NCBI GenBank assembly: GCA_035532475.1
Contig: DATKQY010000056.1
Location: 93,744-157,743 of the forward strand
Source: DATKQY01 sp035532475
GTDB lineage: Bacteria > Actinomycetota > Acidimicrobiia > Acidimicrobiales > Bog-793
Length of the DNA stretch: 64,000 bases
Reading direction: 5' to 3'
The stretch's first letter is position 1. Every line of letters starts with the position of its first letter. The position numbers and the translations under genes are program-made. A model generated the notes under the pieces. That model was not told where the DNA came from and ran no database searches. It saw nothing but the letters and a program-made list of their open reading frames with translations. Positions 34,972 through 45,800 of the stretch are shown one piece after another.

Positions 34972-36143
34972 GCGCCGGCCGTGGAGCAAAGCAGGAGGTC
35001 CGCGCCGACGTCGGGCGCTCGGCAGCGGCGCTCGTCGAGCTGTCGCACCGGATCCACGGCCATCCTGAGCTCTCCTTCGAGGAGGAGCTCGCCTCGTCGT
35101 GGTGCGCCGAGGCGCTCGCCGGCGGCGGATTCGCCGTCGAGACGGGCGTGGCCGGGCTGCCGACCGCGTTCTCCGCGACGGCCGGGGGCGGACCCCTCGA
35201 GATCGGGATCTGCTGCGAGTACGACGCGCTGCCCGGCATCGGGCACGCCTGCGGGCACAACGTCATCGCCGCCGCGGCGGTCGGTGCCGGACTCGCCCTC
35301 GCACCGCTCGCCGACGAGATCGGGATCACCATCCGGATCCTCGGCACGCCTGCCGAAGAGGGCGGCGGTGGGAAGATCACGATGCTGGACCAGGGCGCCT
35401 TCGACGGGCTGAGCGCCGCGATGATGGTCCACCCCTGGCCCACGGAGCTCATCCAGATGCCCTGCCTCGCGGTCTCGCACTTCGACGTCCGCTACACCGG
35501 GCGTGAGGCGCACGCGTCGGCCTTCCCCGAGCTCGGCATCAACGCCGCTGACGCGCTCACCGTCGCGCAGGTGGCGATCGGCCTCCTGCGCCAGCACGCC
35601 TCGCCGGGCGACCAGGTCCACGGGATCGTCACCCACGGCGGCTCGGCGCCGAACATCGTGCCGGGCCGGGCCGAGGCGAAGTACTACGTCCGCGCCCGCA
35701 GCCTCGAGCGCCTCGCAGAGTGGGAGCCGCGCATCCGGCACTGCTTTGAGGCGGGGGCGCTCGCCACCGGTGCGAGCGTCGAGCTCCTCCCGCAGGGACC
35801 GGTGTACTCGGAGTTCCGCGCCGACCTGGCGATCGCGCGGCGCTACCAGGCGAACGCCGAGACACTCGGCCGGCGCTTCCCGGACCCGCCCGAGCACGCG
35901 GTGCCGGCCTCGACGGACATGGCGAACGTCTCGCTGGCGATCCCCGCGATCCACCCGACGCTCGGCATCGACTCGCTCCCGGCCGTCAACCACCAGGCCG
36001 CGTTCGCCGCGCACTGCATCAGCCCGGCGGCAGACCGAGCGGTCCTCGACGGCGCGACCGCGATGGCCTGGACGGCGATCGACCTCGCGCTCGACGACGA
36101 CGAGCGCGCCCGTCTCCTCGCGAGCGCCTACCGCAGAGCCTGA
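34968..36143 (+). CDS. M20 family amidohydrolase
   Basis: A 391-residue peptidase M20/amidohydrolase with [13 protein letters not shown] near the N-terminus, the metal-binding [20 protein letters not shown], the EEGGGGK catalytic Glu region near residue 125 and a dimerisation domain ([20 protein letters not shown]). This pattern fits the p-aminobenzoyl-glutamate hydrolase/amidase subgroup (IAP/ama/AbgB-like), which cleaves N-acyl amino acids or aminoacyl amides. The substrate is not evident. ATGA overlap with the carboxylase gene suggests cotranscription. A weak GC-rich hairpin (36149-36161) follows the stop. Confidence 0.85.
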   Translation: MSAGRGAKQEVRADVGRSAAALVELSHRIHGHPELSFEEELASSWCAEALAGGGFAVETGVAGLPTAFSATAGGGPLEIGICCEYDALPGIGHACGHNVIAAAAVGAGLALAPLADEIGITIRILGTPAEEGGGGKITMLDQGAFDGLSAAMMVHPWPTELIQMPCLAVSHFDVRYTGREAHASAFPELGINAADALTVAQVAIGLLRQHASPGDQVHGIVTHGGSAPNIVPGRAEAKYYVRARSLERLAEWEPRIRHCFEAGALATGASVELLPQGPVYSEFRADLAIARRYQANAETLGRRFPDPPEHAVPASTDMANVSLAIPAIHPTLGIDSLPAVNHQAAFAAHCISPAADRAVLDGATAMAWTAIDLALDDDERARLLASAYRRA

Positions 36144-36550
36144 CCGCCGGTCGGCCCGACCACACGGTCCGGGCGAGGGGTTGCGCGACCGCACGCGTCA
36201 CGGCGAGAAGCTCCCGACGACGGCGGGTCGCAGCGCGCCGCCCACGCACGGACGCTCGGCGCGAGGAATGCCCGCCTACCAGCTGCGGTAGTCGCGTCAT
36301 GCCGATGGCGGAAGCGGTACAGCTGGCGCACAACTACCCTCGCATCAGGTCGCACGGTGTGCAGTTAACCGCCACGCAGCATCACCCCCACACGCCGAGC
36401 AGAGAGTCCCCAGAACTTGGGTCATAACGTCGCGTACGTCGCATGGATCGGTCCCCAGCCCGACTCGAGGGCATTGCTGGACTCGTCGTCCCTGGCAAGC
36501 CAGGGCAGCTGAGGGCCGGCGGGCGCTCAAAGGCAGGAGCATCACACAGC
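36144..36550. other. Intergenic region before the exopolysaccharide locus
   Basis: There is no convincing gene in these 407 bp. Features seen: a short hairpin after the M20 gene (36149-36161), a 17-bp motif CATGCCGATGGCGGAAG at 36298-36314 that recurs at 42637, a TAACGT -10-like element at 36425-36430, and a perfect 6-bp hairpin (CCCTGG-CAAG-CCAGGG, 36490-36505) in the leader. If TAACGT is used, the ATG at 36443 is an alternative start for the next gene. No c-di-GMP-I riboswitch core was recognised. Confidence 0.5.
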
Positions 36551-38149
36551 ATGGCGACGTCCGTACTCGCTCCGACCCTCGAGGCTCCCCCGCCTCGGAC
36601 CGTCCGAAAGGCACCTGCGCCCATCGCCGCGGCCTCGCGATCGCTCCCACGGCGAGTCCGGACGCTCCGGCGCCTGGTGCCGCTCGGCGCGATCCTCGCC
36701 CTGCAGGCCTTCCTCTCCTATCGGCTCATCTCGAGCAACACCGCCTTCCTCGACGAGGCGACGTACCTGGGCGCCGGCCATCAGCTGCTGCATGCGTGGC
36801 TGCACGGCGGCCCTGACCTCCACTACGCGACGTACTTCTCGGGTGCCCCGGTGATCTATCCCGTCATCGGCGCCCTGTTCGACAGCCTGGGTGGCCTCGA
36901 GGCCGCCCGTCTGTTCAGCATGGCGGTGATGCTCGGCGCGACCGTCCTGGCGTACGCGAGCGGGAGACGGCTCGCCGGAACGGCCGCAGGATGGCTCGCC
37001 GCGGGCGTGTTCTGCACCCTCCAAGGAACGCAGTTCCTCGGCGCCTTTGCGACCTTCGACGCCATGTCACTGGGCTTGGTCGCCATGGCGACATGGATCG
37101 TCGTCCGTGCCGGAACGGCGCGACCACGGCCGCGGGCGTGGATCTACGCGGCGGCTCCGGTCATGATCTTCGCCAACGCGACGAAATATGCGTCGGCGAT
37201 CTACGACCCGGTCATCCTGGCGGTCGCGTTCTTCGTCCTCGCACACAGCTCCGGCTGGCGTACTGCGGTCCGGGTCACCGCCACCCTCACGTCGATCGCC
37301 GTCGCGATCGTCGCCGCACTCCTGGCATTCGCCGGGCGGAGCTACATCGTCGGGATCACCTCGACAACGACCAGCCGCGCGAAGGGCACGGCGAGCGCCT
37401 CGGCGGTCCTGCACGAGTCCCTCGGCTGGATCGGCTCCGTGATCGTCCTCGCGGTCCTCGCCGCCGTCGCACTCACCGTCGCCGCCTTCTGCCACCGCGT
37501 GACCTGGGCGGTCGCGCTGCTCGGGCTCGTACTGGCGGCGGCCACGCTCCTGGCTCCCCTCAACCAGGCTCGGATCCAAACGACGACGTCGCTCAGCAAG
37601 CATGTCGACTTCGGTGCGTGGTTCGGCGCCGTTCTCGCCGGGATCCTGCTCTCGTACGTCGTGGGCCACGGTTGGCGCAGCATCTGGCGCTACCTGTTGC
37701 TCATGCCGCTCCTTGTGCCGATGCTCGTCGCCGGCTCCGACCAGGCAAGCTCAGAGTTCGGCCACTGGTTCAACTCGACGCGCCTCATCGCGACGCTTCG
37801 ACCGCTCGTCGACCACAACTCCGGCCCGGTGCTCGTCGACGATGTCTCGGTTCCGGAGTACTACCTCGGCGCGGGCATCAACCCGCTGCGTTGGGTCGGC
37901 ACCTTCTATCTGAGCTTCCATGCAAGCCCCTCGGGTCCCGCGTTGGTCGGGATTCCGGCCTACCTTGCGGCGGTCCGCGAGAGCTACTTCTCGGTGATCG
38001 CGCTCGACTGGGGCGACGCGAAACCGGTCGATACCGCGGTCGCGCAGGCGATCTCGCTGAACCACCGCTACCACTACTACACCAAGGTGTTCTCGCACAA
38101 CGCCCTTGGCAATTCGGCCTATGTCATCTGGCGGCTCGAGCGCACGTGA
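36551..38149 (+). CDS. Polytopic membrane glycosyltransferase-like protein (GT39/ArnT-type)
   Basis: A 532-residue membrane protein with a basic cytoplasmic N-terminus, about eleven hydrophobic helices and the first-loop motif SSNTAFLDEATYLGAGHQLL. The acidic pair DE in this position after the first helix is the hallmark of GT-C enzymes such as PMT/ArnT. A C-terminal soluble part includes DHNSGPVLVDDVSVPEYYLG. It probably transfers a sugar from a polyprenyl-phosphate donor outside the membrane. The ATG at 36551 is preceded by GGAG 11 nt upstream. 36443 is an alternative. It opens a three-gene run with 6-bp gaps (GT-C, GT2 synthase, ugd). Confidence 0.72.
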   Translation: MATSVLAPTLEAPPPRTVRKAPAPIAAASRSLPRRVRTLRRLVPLGAILALQAFLSYRLISSNTAFLDEATYLGAGHQLLHAWLHGGPDLHYATYFSGAPVIYPVIGALFDSLGGLEAARLFSMAVMLGATVLAYASGRRLAGTAAGWLAAGVFCTLQGTQFLGAFATFDAMSLGLVAMATWIVVRAGTARPRPRAWIYAAAPVMIFANATKYASAIYDPVILAVAFFVLAHSSGWRTAVRVTATLTSIAVAIVAALLAFAGRSYIVGITSTTTSRAKGTASASAVLHESLGWIGSVIVLAVLAAVALTVAAFCHRVTWAVALLGLVLAAATLLAPLNQARIQTTTSLSKHVDFGAWFGAVLAGILLSYVVGHGWRSIWRYLLLMPLLVPMLVAGSDQASSEFGHWFNSTRLIATLRPLVDHNSGPVLVDDVSVPEYYLGAGINPLRWVGTFYLSFHASPSGPALVGIPAYLAAVRESYFSVIALDWGDAKPVDTAVAQAISLNHRYHYYTKVFSHNALGNSAYVIWRLERT

Positions 38150-38155
38150 GGACAC

Positions 38156-39772
38156 ATGACGAGTCTTGAGACCCGCAGCCCGGAGCCGATCGCCAGCAAC
38201 GGCACCGGCCCTGCGCCGCCTGACGCCCTTCAATCCGTTCCGGGCCTCGTGCTGCCGGTTCCGCCGAGTGACACCGAGAAGACGTCCTACGTCCACCGCG
38301 ATCTGCCGGTGCTGGTCGGCTCCTCCCTGTTGAGCATGAGCATGCTCTTGATCAGCCAGGCCCACTTCCTCGGTCTGAACCGGTGGCTCCTGCTGTTCGC
38401 GCCGTTCCTCACATTCACCGTCGCATACTTCCTCATCTCGCTCCGGGTGAACCTGACGAGCCACGACTTCGATCTCGTCCTCCACGAAAAGCTCGTCACG
38501 AGCTGGCACCCGACCTCCTTCCCAAGCGTCGACATCCTCCTGCCCATTTGCGGTGAGTCGCCCGCGGTGCTGTCGAACACCTGGACCCACGTCCAAGCCC
38601 TTCGGAGCCGTTACAAAGGCGATCTGAAGGTCTACGTCCTCGACGACGGCGACAGCCCCGAAGCGCGGGCGCTCGCGGGGCGCTTCGACTTCCAATACAG
38701 CGTCCGAGCCAACCGAGGATGGTTCAAGAAGGCCGGGAACCTGCGCCACGGCTACCAGCTCTCCTCCGGCGAATTCGTCGTCATCTTCGACGCGGACTTC
38801 GCTCCACGACCTGATTTTCTCAATGAGCTGCTCCCGTACATGGCAGACGATCCCCAGCTCGGCATCGTGCAGTCGCCGCAGTACTTCAGATTCGACAAGC
38901 GGCAGTCGTGGATGGAGCGCGGCGCCGGCGCCGTCCAGGAGCTCTTCTACCGGGTCGTCCAGGTCTCGCGCGACCGGTTGAACGGGGCGATCTGCGTCGG
39001 CTCCTGCGCCGTCTACCGGCGGGCGGCGCTTAACTCGATCGGCGGGACAGCCCTGATCGAGCACTCGGAGGACGTGCACACCGGCTTCGACCTAGCCGGA
39101 GCAGGTTGGAAGTTGCGCTATGTCCCGCTGCCGTTGGCGACGGGGCTCTGCCCAAGCGAACCCGACGCCTTCATCTCGCAGCAGTACCGCTGGTGCTCCG
39201 GGTCGATGAGCCTCCTCAGCTCGCGCAAGTTCTGGCGCACCCGACTCGCCATCTCGACAAGGCTCTGCTACTTCTCCGGCTTCTGCTACTACCTGCACAC
39301 CGCGGTGTTCAGCCTCGTGGCGCCGCTCATCCCGATCGTCCTCGTCGTCGCCATGCCGGAGCGGGTCCAGCTGCAGAACTACCTCTGGATCATCCCGAGC
39401 ACCGTCTACAACCTCATCGTCTTCCCCCTCTGGAACCGAGGGCGCTACGGCCCGGAAGCGCTGATGGCGAAAACCCTCTACGGGTGGGCGCACCTCTTCG
39501 CGATCTGGGACGCCCTCCGGAAGCGCACGCTCGGGTGGCAGCCGACGGGGGGGCATGCCACGGGACGCAAGACGAACCGGGTCTGGATCGCGATCCTCGT
39601 CTGGGGATGCACGACCAGCGCCGTCTGGGTGGGCGCGTCGGCATTCCGCATGACCCAGTACAACCCGGTGTCCTTCAGCTTCCTCCTCTTTGCGGGGGTG
39701 CTGTATTCCGGTGTGATCGCGATGGTGCTGGCGTCCGGGGCCCAGGCTCGCCGCCTGGCGTCCGAGAGCTGA
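38156..39772 (+). CDS. Cellulose-synthase-like processive GT2 glycosyltransferase
   Basis: A 538-residue membrane GT2 resembling BcsA/CslA-type synthases. Two helices near residues 52-100 precede the catalytic domain, which shows VYVLDDGDSPEARALAGR (first Asp), IFDADFAPRPDFL (DxD), the third acidic motif HSEDVHTGFDLAGAG and the processivity motif QQYRWCSGSMSLL (Q-x2-R-W). Four or more helices follow. No PilZ domain is present, so direct c-di-GMP control as in BcsA is unlikely. It probably polymerises a beta-linked glycan from UDP- or GDP-sugars and exports it. It is 6 bp after the GT-C gene and 6 bp before ugd. Confidence 0.88.
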   Translation: MTSLETRSPEPIASNGTGPAPPDALQSVPGLVLPVPPSDTEKTSYVHRDLPVLVGSSLLSMSMLLISQAHFLGLNRWLLLFAPFLTFTVAYFLISLRVNLTSHDFDLVLHEKLVTSWHPTSFPSVDILLPICGESPAVLSNTWTHVQALRSRYKGDLKVYVLDDGDSPEARALAGRFDFQYSVRANRGWFKKAGNLRHGYQLSSGEFVVIFDADFAPRPDFLNELLPYMADDPQLGIVQSPQYFRFDKRQSWMERGAGAVQELFYRVVQVSRDRLNGAICVGSCAVYRRAALNSIGGTALIEHSEDVHTGFDLAGAGWKLRYVPLPLATGLCPSEPDAFISQQYRWCSGSMSLLSSRKFWRTRLAISTRLCYFSGFCYYLHTAVFSLVAPLIPIVLVVAMPERVQLQNYLWIIPSTVYNLIVFPLWNRGRYGPEALMAKTLYGWAHLFAIWDALRKRTLGWQPTGGHATGRKTNRVWIAILVWGCTTSAVWVGASAFRMTQYNPVSFSFLLFAGVLYSGVIAMVLASGAQARRLASES

Positions 39773-39778
39773 TCTCCG

Positions 39779-41344
39779 ATGGTCAGCGGGGGTGCCCCCC
39801 GCCGGGCGGGTGGTCGACGACAGGAGTCGTCTACCTCCGACGGCGGCATCCAGGACCGCAGATCGACACCGAAGCGCATCGCCGTCGTCGGCAGCGGCTA
39901 CGTCGGCTCGGTCGTAGCCGCGTGCTTCGCTCACATCGGTCACCGCGTGGTGGGCGTGGAATCGGACCCGAAGAAGCTGCGGCAGCTGGAGTCGGGACAG
40001 GCCCCCTTCTACGAACCAGGCCTCGATGCGCTGATCGAGCAGTCCCTCGCTGCGGGGAACCTGTCGTTCAGCGGCGCGCTGGCCGACGCCGTGGCCACCT
40101 GCGACGTCCTGTTCCTCTGTGTTGGAACGCCCTCGGCCGCTGACGGCCAACCCGACCTGAGCGCGCTCAGAGAAGCGGCGCGCGTGATCGCCGACAACCT
40201 GCGGGCCGGCCAGGTGATCGTCACCAAGAGCACCGTCCCGATCGGCACCGGCCGCTGGCTCAGCTCGATCATCACCGACCGGCTCTCGTCGCGAGCAGCG
40301 GAGGCAGTGCCGTTCGGCATCGTCTCGAACCCCGAGTTCCTCCGCGAGGGACACGCCGTGCAGGACTTCCTGCACCCTGACCGCGTCGTGCTCGGCAGCA
40401 ACAACGACCTCGCGCGACAGGCCGTCGCCGAGGTCTACCGCCCGATCCTCGAGCAGCGGATCCCCGGCTACGTCGGTGGTCGAGCATCGGTGCCCCTGGT
40501 CGACACGGGCCTCGCCACCGCCGAGATGATCAAGTACGCGTCCAACGGCTTTCTCGCCACGAAGATCAGCTACGCCAACGAGATCGCACGGCTGTGCGAG
40601 TACGTCGGCGCCGACGTCACCGAGGTCACCGCGGGCATGGGTCTCGATCGGCGGGTCGGGCCCGCCTTCCTCGACGCCGGTATGGGATGGGGCGGTTCCT
40701 GCCTCGGCAAGGACCTCCAGGCGCTGCTCACGACCGCCAGCGAGTACGGGTACCGGCCGCGACTGCTTGAAGCGTCCATCTCCGTGAACGACGGTCAGCG
40801 CCAGCTCGTCATCGAGCGGCTCCTGACCAGCCTGCAGTCGCTGCGAGGTGCGAGGATCTGTGTCCTCGGCCTCGCATTCAAGCCCTACACCGACGACACT
40901 CGTGACTCGCCCGGTCTCGATGTCTGTCGGCGTCTGCTCGCCCGCGACTCGTTCGTCAGCGCCTTCGACCCGATGGTCAAGTCCACCGAGGACCTCCCCG
41001 ACCTGCGCATCGCGAGCGACCCGTACGACGCGGCGCGTGGCGCTGACGCGCTCCTGCTCGCAACCGACTGGCCCGAGTTCCTCGACCTCGACCTCCGACG
41101 GCTCCGTCAGGTGATGGACGGTGACTGGATCTTCGACGGTCGCAACATGCTCGACCCCGAAACCGTGCACCTCGCCGGCTTCCGCTATCTGGGCTTCGGC
41201 CGGCATCCGATCAGCGACCGGCAGCCGCGTATCCGCCTCCTGCCTGAACCGACGGTGATCGGCGCCGGAGCGGACAACAGCGCCGCGGACGACGGCATCT
41301 CGGCGACACCGGACCTCGCCGTCACGCCGGCCACGACCGACTAG
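39779..41344 (+). CDS. ugd: UDP-glucose/GDP-mannose dehydrogenase family (UDP-glucose 6-dehydrogenase)
   Basis: A 521-residue dehydrogenase that oxidises a UDP-hexose to the uronic acid. A ~30-residue polar leader precedes RIAVVGSGYVGSVVAACFAH. Then come YEPGLDALIEQS, FLCVGTPSAADGQPDLSAL, VSNPEFLREGHAVQDF, the EMIKYASNGFLATKISYANE helix, the catalytic Cys in GWGGSCLGKDL and GLAFKPYTDDTRDSP. The C-terminal ~35 residues are low complexity. UDP-glucuronate is the likely product, though GDP-mannuronate cannot be excluded from motifs alone. It suggests the polymer from the adjacent synthase contains or is decorated with uronic acid. Confidence 0.9.
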   Translation: MVSGGAPRRAGGRRQESSTSDGGIQDRRSTPKRIAVVGSGYVGSVVAACFAHIGHRVVGVESDPKKLRQLESGQAPFYEPGLDALIEQSLAAGNLSFSGALADAVATCDVLFLCVGTPSAADGQPDLSALREAARVIADNLRAGQVIVTKSTVPIGTGRWLSSIITDRLSSRAAEAVPFGIVSNPEFLREGHAVQDFLHPDRVVLGSNNDLARQAVAEVYRPILEQRIPGYVGGRASVPLVDTGLATAEMIKYASNGFLATKISYANEIARLCEYVGADVTEVTAGMGLDRRVGPAFLDAGMGWGGSCLGKDLQALLTTASEYGYRPRLLEASISVNDGQRQLVIERLLTSLQSLRGARICVLGLAFKPYTDDTRDSPGLDVCRRLLARDSFVSAFDPMVKSTEDLPDLRIASDPYDAARGADALLLATDWPEFLDLDLRRLRQVMDGDWIFDGRNMLDPETVHLAGFRYLGFGRHPISDRQPRIRLLPEPTVIGAGADNSAADDGISATPDLAVTPATTD

Positions 41345-41439
41345 CGGTCCGCGATGACGCGGCAGCCCAGGCAGCCGGCCGTCGAGCTGGGGCGTCGTAC
41401 CCGCTCAACTCGTAGGACAATCGCGCCGTCAGTGGCTGT

Positions 41440-42534
41440 ATGGCCACGCGATGCAGCCGCGCCTCCACGGGGCTGGTCACGCTCTGCGTGCTCGTGGCCG
41501 CGTCGGGAAGCGCCGCGGGCGGTCAGACGCCCGGCCGGCCGCGGTCGGTGCCCGCCAGCACGTCCCTCGCCCGTGTCGGCCGAGGCGCGCCACGCCCGAA
41601 CGTGCGACACCGAAGGCAGTCCCCCGTGACGCTCGAGACCGTTCTCCAAAACGGCGCTCGCGGCGAGGCCGGCGCCCGGATGCTCGGATTCTCCGTGGCG
41701 AGCATCACCAAGCTCAACGACGTCACCGCGTTGGCCCGGCGGCTCGGTCACCCGCTGAACGTCGTCAACATCTTCGTCGGATGGCAGTCGCCGTTCCCCG
41801 CCCAGGCCGTCGACGCGATCGCCGCCACCGGAGCCGTGCCGGAGATCACCTGGGAGCCCTGGGACTACCAGCTCGGCGTCCACCAGGACACGTTCCCGCT
41901 CGCCTCGATCGCCTCGGGGGCGTTCGACGGCTACACCCGAAGCTGGGCGCTCGCGGCCGCGGCGTGGAAGCGACCACTGCTGCTGCGGTTCGCGCACGAG
42001 ATGAACGGCAACTGGTACCCGTGGGGTATCGGCGTCAACGGCAACACCGCTCGTGACTATGTCGACGCCTACCGACACCTGCACGCCACCTTCGAAAGCG
42101 CGGGCGCCACCGACGTCTCGTGGATCTGGAGCCCGAACGTCATCTGGCGAGGATCCGGCTCGCTCGCCGCGATGTATCCGGGGGCGCGTTACGTCGATCT
42201 GATCGGCATCGACGGCTACAACGCCGGCACCAGCGCGTCCTATAGCCGCTGGTCCTCGCCGGCACAGGTCTTCGGAAGGACCCTGGCGGACATCGAGACG
42301 TTCGCGTCGGACCGGGCGATCCTCATCACGGAGACCGGATCCAGCAGCCACGGCGGCAGCAAGGCCGCCTGGATCGGCGAGCTCCTCGGCTACCTCGCCA
42401 CTCAGCCCCGCGTCGTGGGCTTCGTATGGTCCGAGTTCGACGGAAGGGCGGATTGGCCCATCGACACCTCGGCCACATCGGTGGCGGCGATGCGGTCCGC
42501 GCTGGCGCGGGATTGGGGCTCGGCGACCCGCTGA
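41440..42534 (+). CDS. Secreted GH26-type glycoside hydrolase (beta-mannanase-like)
   Basis: A 364-residue protein with a signal-like N-terminus (GLVTLCVLVAASGSAAGG) and a TIM-barrel resembling GH26. The acid/base Glu187 lies in LRFAHEMNGNWYPWG and the nucleophile Glu298 in ILITETGSSSHGG. WEPWDYQ and the late FVWSEFDGRADW also fit. GH26 enzymes cleave beta-mannans, beta-1,3-xylans or mixed-linkage glucans. In a synthase locus such enzymes often trim or release the nascent polymer. It is 95 bp after ugd; TAGGAC at about 41416 could serve as a separate -10. The exact linkage is unknown. Confidence 0.8.
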   Translation: MATRCSRASTGLVTLCVLVAASGSAAGGQTPGRPRSVPASTSLARVGRGAPRPNVRHRRQSPVTLETVLQNGARGEAGARMLGFSVASITKLNDVTALARRLGHPLNVVNIFVGWQSPFPAQAVDAIAATGAVPEITWEPWDYQLGVHQDTFPLASIASGAFDGYTRSWALAAAAWKRPLLLRFAHEMNGNWYPWGIGVNGNTARDYVDAYRHLHATFESAGATDVSWIWSPNVIWRGSGSLAAMYPGARYVDLIGIDGYNAGTSASYSRWSSPAQVFGRTLADIETFASDRAILITETGSSSHGGSKAAWIGELLGYLATQPRVVGFVWSEFDGRADWPIDTSATSVAAMRSALARDWGSATR

Positions 42535-42869
42535 GGGACGCGCTCCGCCAGCCTCCGTGGCGAGCGAGTTGGTGCGATCGAACGGCACTCCGACGCCGAG
42601 GCGGGCAGGTCGCTCATATCCGCCCCGGTCCAAGATCATGCAAATGGCGGAAGAACCTCTGCTGCCTGAATGTTAGCGTTTCACCGCGATCCGGACGCAC
42701 TTCAGCTGCTACATGTGCGTCCGGTGGTGTTGCGGTTGTCGGCTCGGGAGCTCGGCCAGTTTCAGTCCTTATCCGGCCCTTCATAGGTGAGTCGCGGGGG
42801 AGCCGCGACGAAGTCATGGAATCGTTCGTCGATGGGCCGTGACACGCAAAATGAGGCGACGGAGAAGTG
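42535..42869. other. Intergenic region upstream of the beta-propeller gene
   Basis: There is no convincing gene in 335 bp. It is less GC-rich than the surroundings. It holds CATGCAAATGGCGGAAG at 42637-42653, matching 15 of 17 bases of the motif at 36298-36314. A TTAGCGT -10-like element near 42673-42679 would give a leader of about 185 nt before the ATG at 42870. Two imperfect hairpins are possible in the leader (for example around CGGACGCAC/GTGCGTCCG at 42693-42723). Confidence 0.45.
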
Positions 42870-45800
42870 ATGAATCCAAGGGCCGGGATCCGCCGATTAC
42901 TGCATCGCCCTGCGCACCCGAATTCTGCGAATGCGCGTCGGCCCCGCTCCGCGGCGTCACGGGTCGCCGTCGGTGCCGTCATCCTCACCCTCGGGCTCGG
43001 CGCGATCCCGATCAGCTCGGTCCTCGCCGACACGACCGTCGAGGCGGCTGATCCGGCGGCGACCGGGTGGTACCCGACCGCCGGGATCTCGCCGTCCACG
43101 GTCCAACCGGGCACTTTCGGACAGATCTTCGCCTCGCAGCTGAACGGCCAGATCTACGCCCAGCCGCTCGTCAGCCAGGGGACGCTCCTCGTCGTCACCG
43201 AGACGGACAACGCCTACGGGCTGAACGCCAAGACCGGTGCGGTCAACTGGCACGATTCCCTCGGCACGCCCTGGAACCCGCTCGACACCGCCGACAAGAT
43301 CAGCTGCGGGGACCTGGTCCCCTCGATCGGCATCACCGGTACACCCGTCATCGATCCGACGACCGAGACCGCGTACTTCCTTGCGAAGTCCGTCGTCTCG
43401 GGCGTGGTCGAGTGGCAGATGCACGCGGTGAGCATCGTCTCGGGAGTGGAGCAGGCGGGCTTCCCCGTGACCATCTCGGGACACGCCGACAACGATCCGA
43501 CCACGACGTTCAACGCGCTCCACGAGGCGCAGCGTCCCGGTCTCGCGCTGGTCAACGGCACCGTCTACGCCGCCTTCGGCTCCTACTGCGACAACACGCC
43601 CTACGAAGGCTGGGTCGTCGGGGTGACCGGGAAGGGTGCCATCCAGACGATGTGGTCGGCGGAGACCAGCCACACCCCCCCGGGCGGGGGCGCCGGCACC
43701 TGGCAGTCGGGCGGCCCGATCGTCGCGGACAGCGCCGGGAACCTGTACGTCGCGACGGGAAACGCCAACTGCAACGAGAAGGTGAACCCGACCTGCACCG
43801 GGCTCATCCCGGCGCCAGGGCCGGCGCTCGGCCAGCCGCAGCCGAGCGGCCTGGCGCAGTCCGTCGTGAAGCTGAGCACCTCCGGCGGCGCTCTCAAGGT
43901 GACCGACTGGTTCACCCCGTACAACGCCGCCCAGATGAACGTGTGGGACGGCGACCTCGCCTCCGGCGGACCGGTCCTCCTGCCCGCGAGCTTCGGGACG
44001 CCTCAGCATCCGAACCTGCTCGTCGTAGCCGGCAAGGGCGGAACCCTCTACGTGCTCGACCAGAGCAACCTCGGCGGCACCGACCAGGGCCCGGTCACCT
44101 CCCAGGCCCCGAGCGGCTCCGACAACGTGGTCGAGGAGGTCGGCAACCTGGGCGGGGTCTGGTCGCGGCCCGCGGTCTGGCCCGGTGACGGCGGCGGCTA
44201 CCTGTACCTGCCGACGGCGTCGCCTCCGGGGTGGACCGGCCAGGGCATCGGCAGCCTCGACGTCTTCCAGCGGACCGTCGACGCCAGCGGGAACCTCTCG
44301 CTCAAGCACGTCGCGACCCTCGCCTCGTTCCCCTTCGGCTCGAGCGCTCCGATCGTCACCTCGAACGGCACGACGCCGGGCTCGGCCGTGGTCTGGATCG
44401 TCCACACAAACGGCGCCTCGGGCGTCGGTGCGACCCTCGAGGCCTTCGGCGCGGTGCCGCAGTCGGGGCAGCTGCCGCTGCTCTGGAGCGCCCCGATCGG
44501 CACGGCCTCCAAGTTCGCCTCACCGGTCGCCGACGGCGGGATGGTCTACGTCGGCAGCCGAGACGGGATCGTCTACGGCTTCGGAGCGACCGCGCCGCCT
44601 GAGCTCACCGCCGTCATCCCGACCTTCGCCAACACCCCCGTCGGCCAGTCCACGACCGCCATGGTGACGTTGACCGCGACCGCGTCGGTCACCGCCTCCA
44701 CCCCGGCGACCGTCACCGGCATCGCCGTCGCCGGCGGGGCCTTCGGCGCCGGGACGGCGACGCCGAGCCTGCCCACAACGTTGACGGCGGCCGGTCAGAC
44801 CGTGACGATACCGGTCACGTTCACGCCGACGACCCTCGGCGCCACGAGCGGGATGCTCAGCGTCAACACGACGTTGCAGTCCTATTCCGTCAACCTCGCG
44901 GGCACGGGCATCAGCTCCCCGGCGGTCTCTGCCACTCCCCCGATCCTGCAGTTCCCGCTGCAGCTCGCCGGGGGGAGTCCCGTCACCGAGCCGGTCACCT
45001 TCACGAACGCGACCCCCGCTCCGGTGAGCTTGACGGGCATCACGTCGCCGTCTGCCCCGTTCTCCGTGCCGAACCCGCCGACCACCTTCCCGGTCGTGCT
45101 GCAACCGGCTGGCTCGGCGGGTGACTCGCTGACGCTCGACGTGACGTTCACGCCACCACCGACCGGCGGCGACTTCGCGACCACCTTCACCGACCTGGTC
45201 TCGTTCCAGAGCTCGTCGGGCGTCATCGGCGTCCCGTTGTCGGGAACGGCGGCGCCGCCGCCCGTGCTCGCCGTGAGCCCCGTGTCCCTTGACTTCGGCA
45301 CCGTCACCGTGGGCCAGACCGCCACGCTGTCGTTCCAGGTGGGGAACAAGGGCGGGTCGCCCCTGACCATCGAGCAGTCGAGCCCGCCCGCGGCCAACGG
45401 TTTCGCGGCGGTCACCTCGATGCCCGCAGGCACGGTCATACCGGCCCAGAGCTCGGTCACCGAGACCGTCCAGTGGACACCCACGGCGCCAGGTCCGGCA
45501 TCGGGCGGCTGGCAGATCACGGCCAACGACGGGAGCGGTCCCCAGCTGGTCGCGGTGTCGGGCACCGCCGTGGCGGCGCCCACCAGCACCACGACGGCCA
45601 CGTCCACCACCACCACGACCACCACCACCACCGCCACCACCACGGCCGGCAGCCGGGGCGGCAGCAGCCAGTCCTCCGGGGGATCCGCCTCGTCGCCGGG
45701 ACCCGTGGTGGCACCGAGCCAGCACCAGTTTGCGCTGATCGGTGTCGGCGACCACATCGTCGAGGTGTCGAAAGGGCACCTGAGAATCCTCGTGTTGTGC

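Noticed and set aside
32710..34989. A 759-codon minus-strand open frame across the carboxylase gene
   Set aside because: It is antisense to a complete biotin carboxylase with all motifs. The protein is low-complexity and typical of high-GC antisense frames.
39092..41206. A 704-codon minus-strand frame opposite the GT2 synthase and ugd
   Set aside because: No domain was recognised, and both sense genes have intact catalytic motifs, so this is a GC-driven shadow.
36144..42869. Possible c-di-GMP or c-di-AMP riboswitches before the polysaccharide genes
   Set aside because: The conserved cores I know for these classes were not found in 36144-36550 or 42535-42869. The synthase also lacks a PilZ domain.
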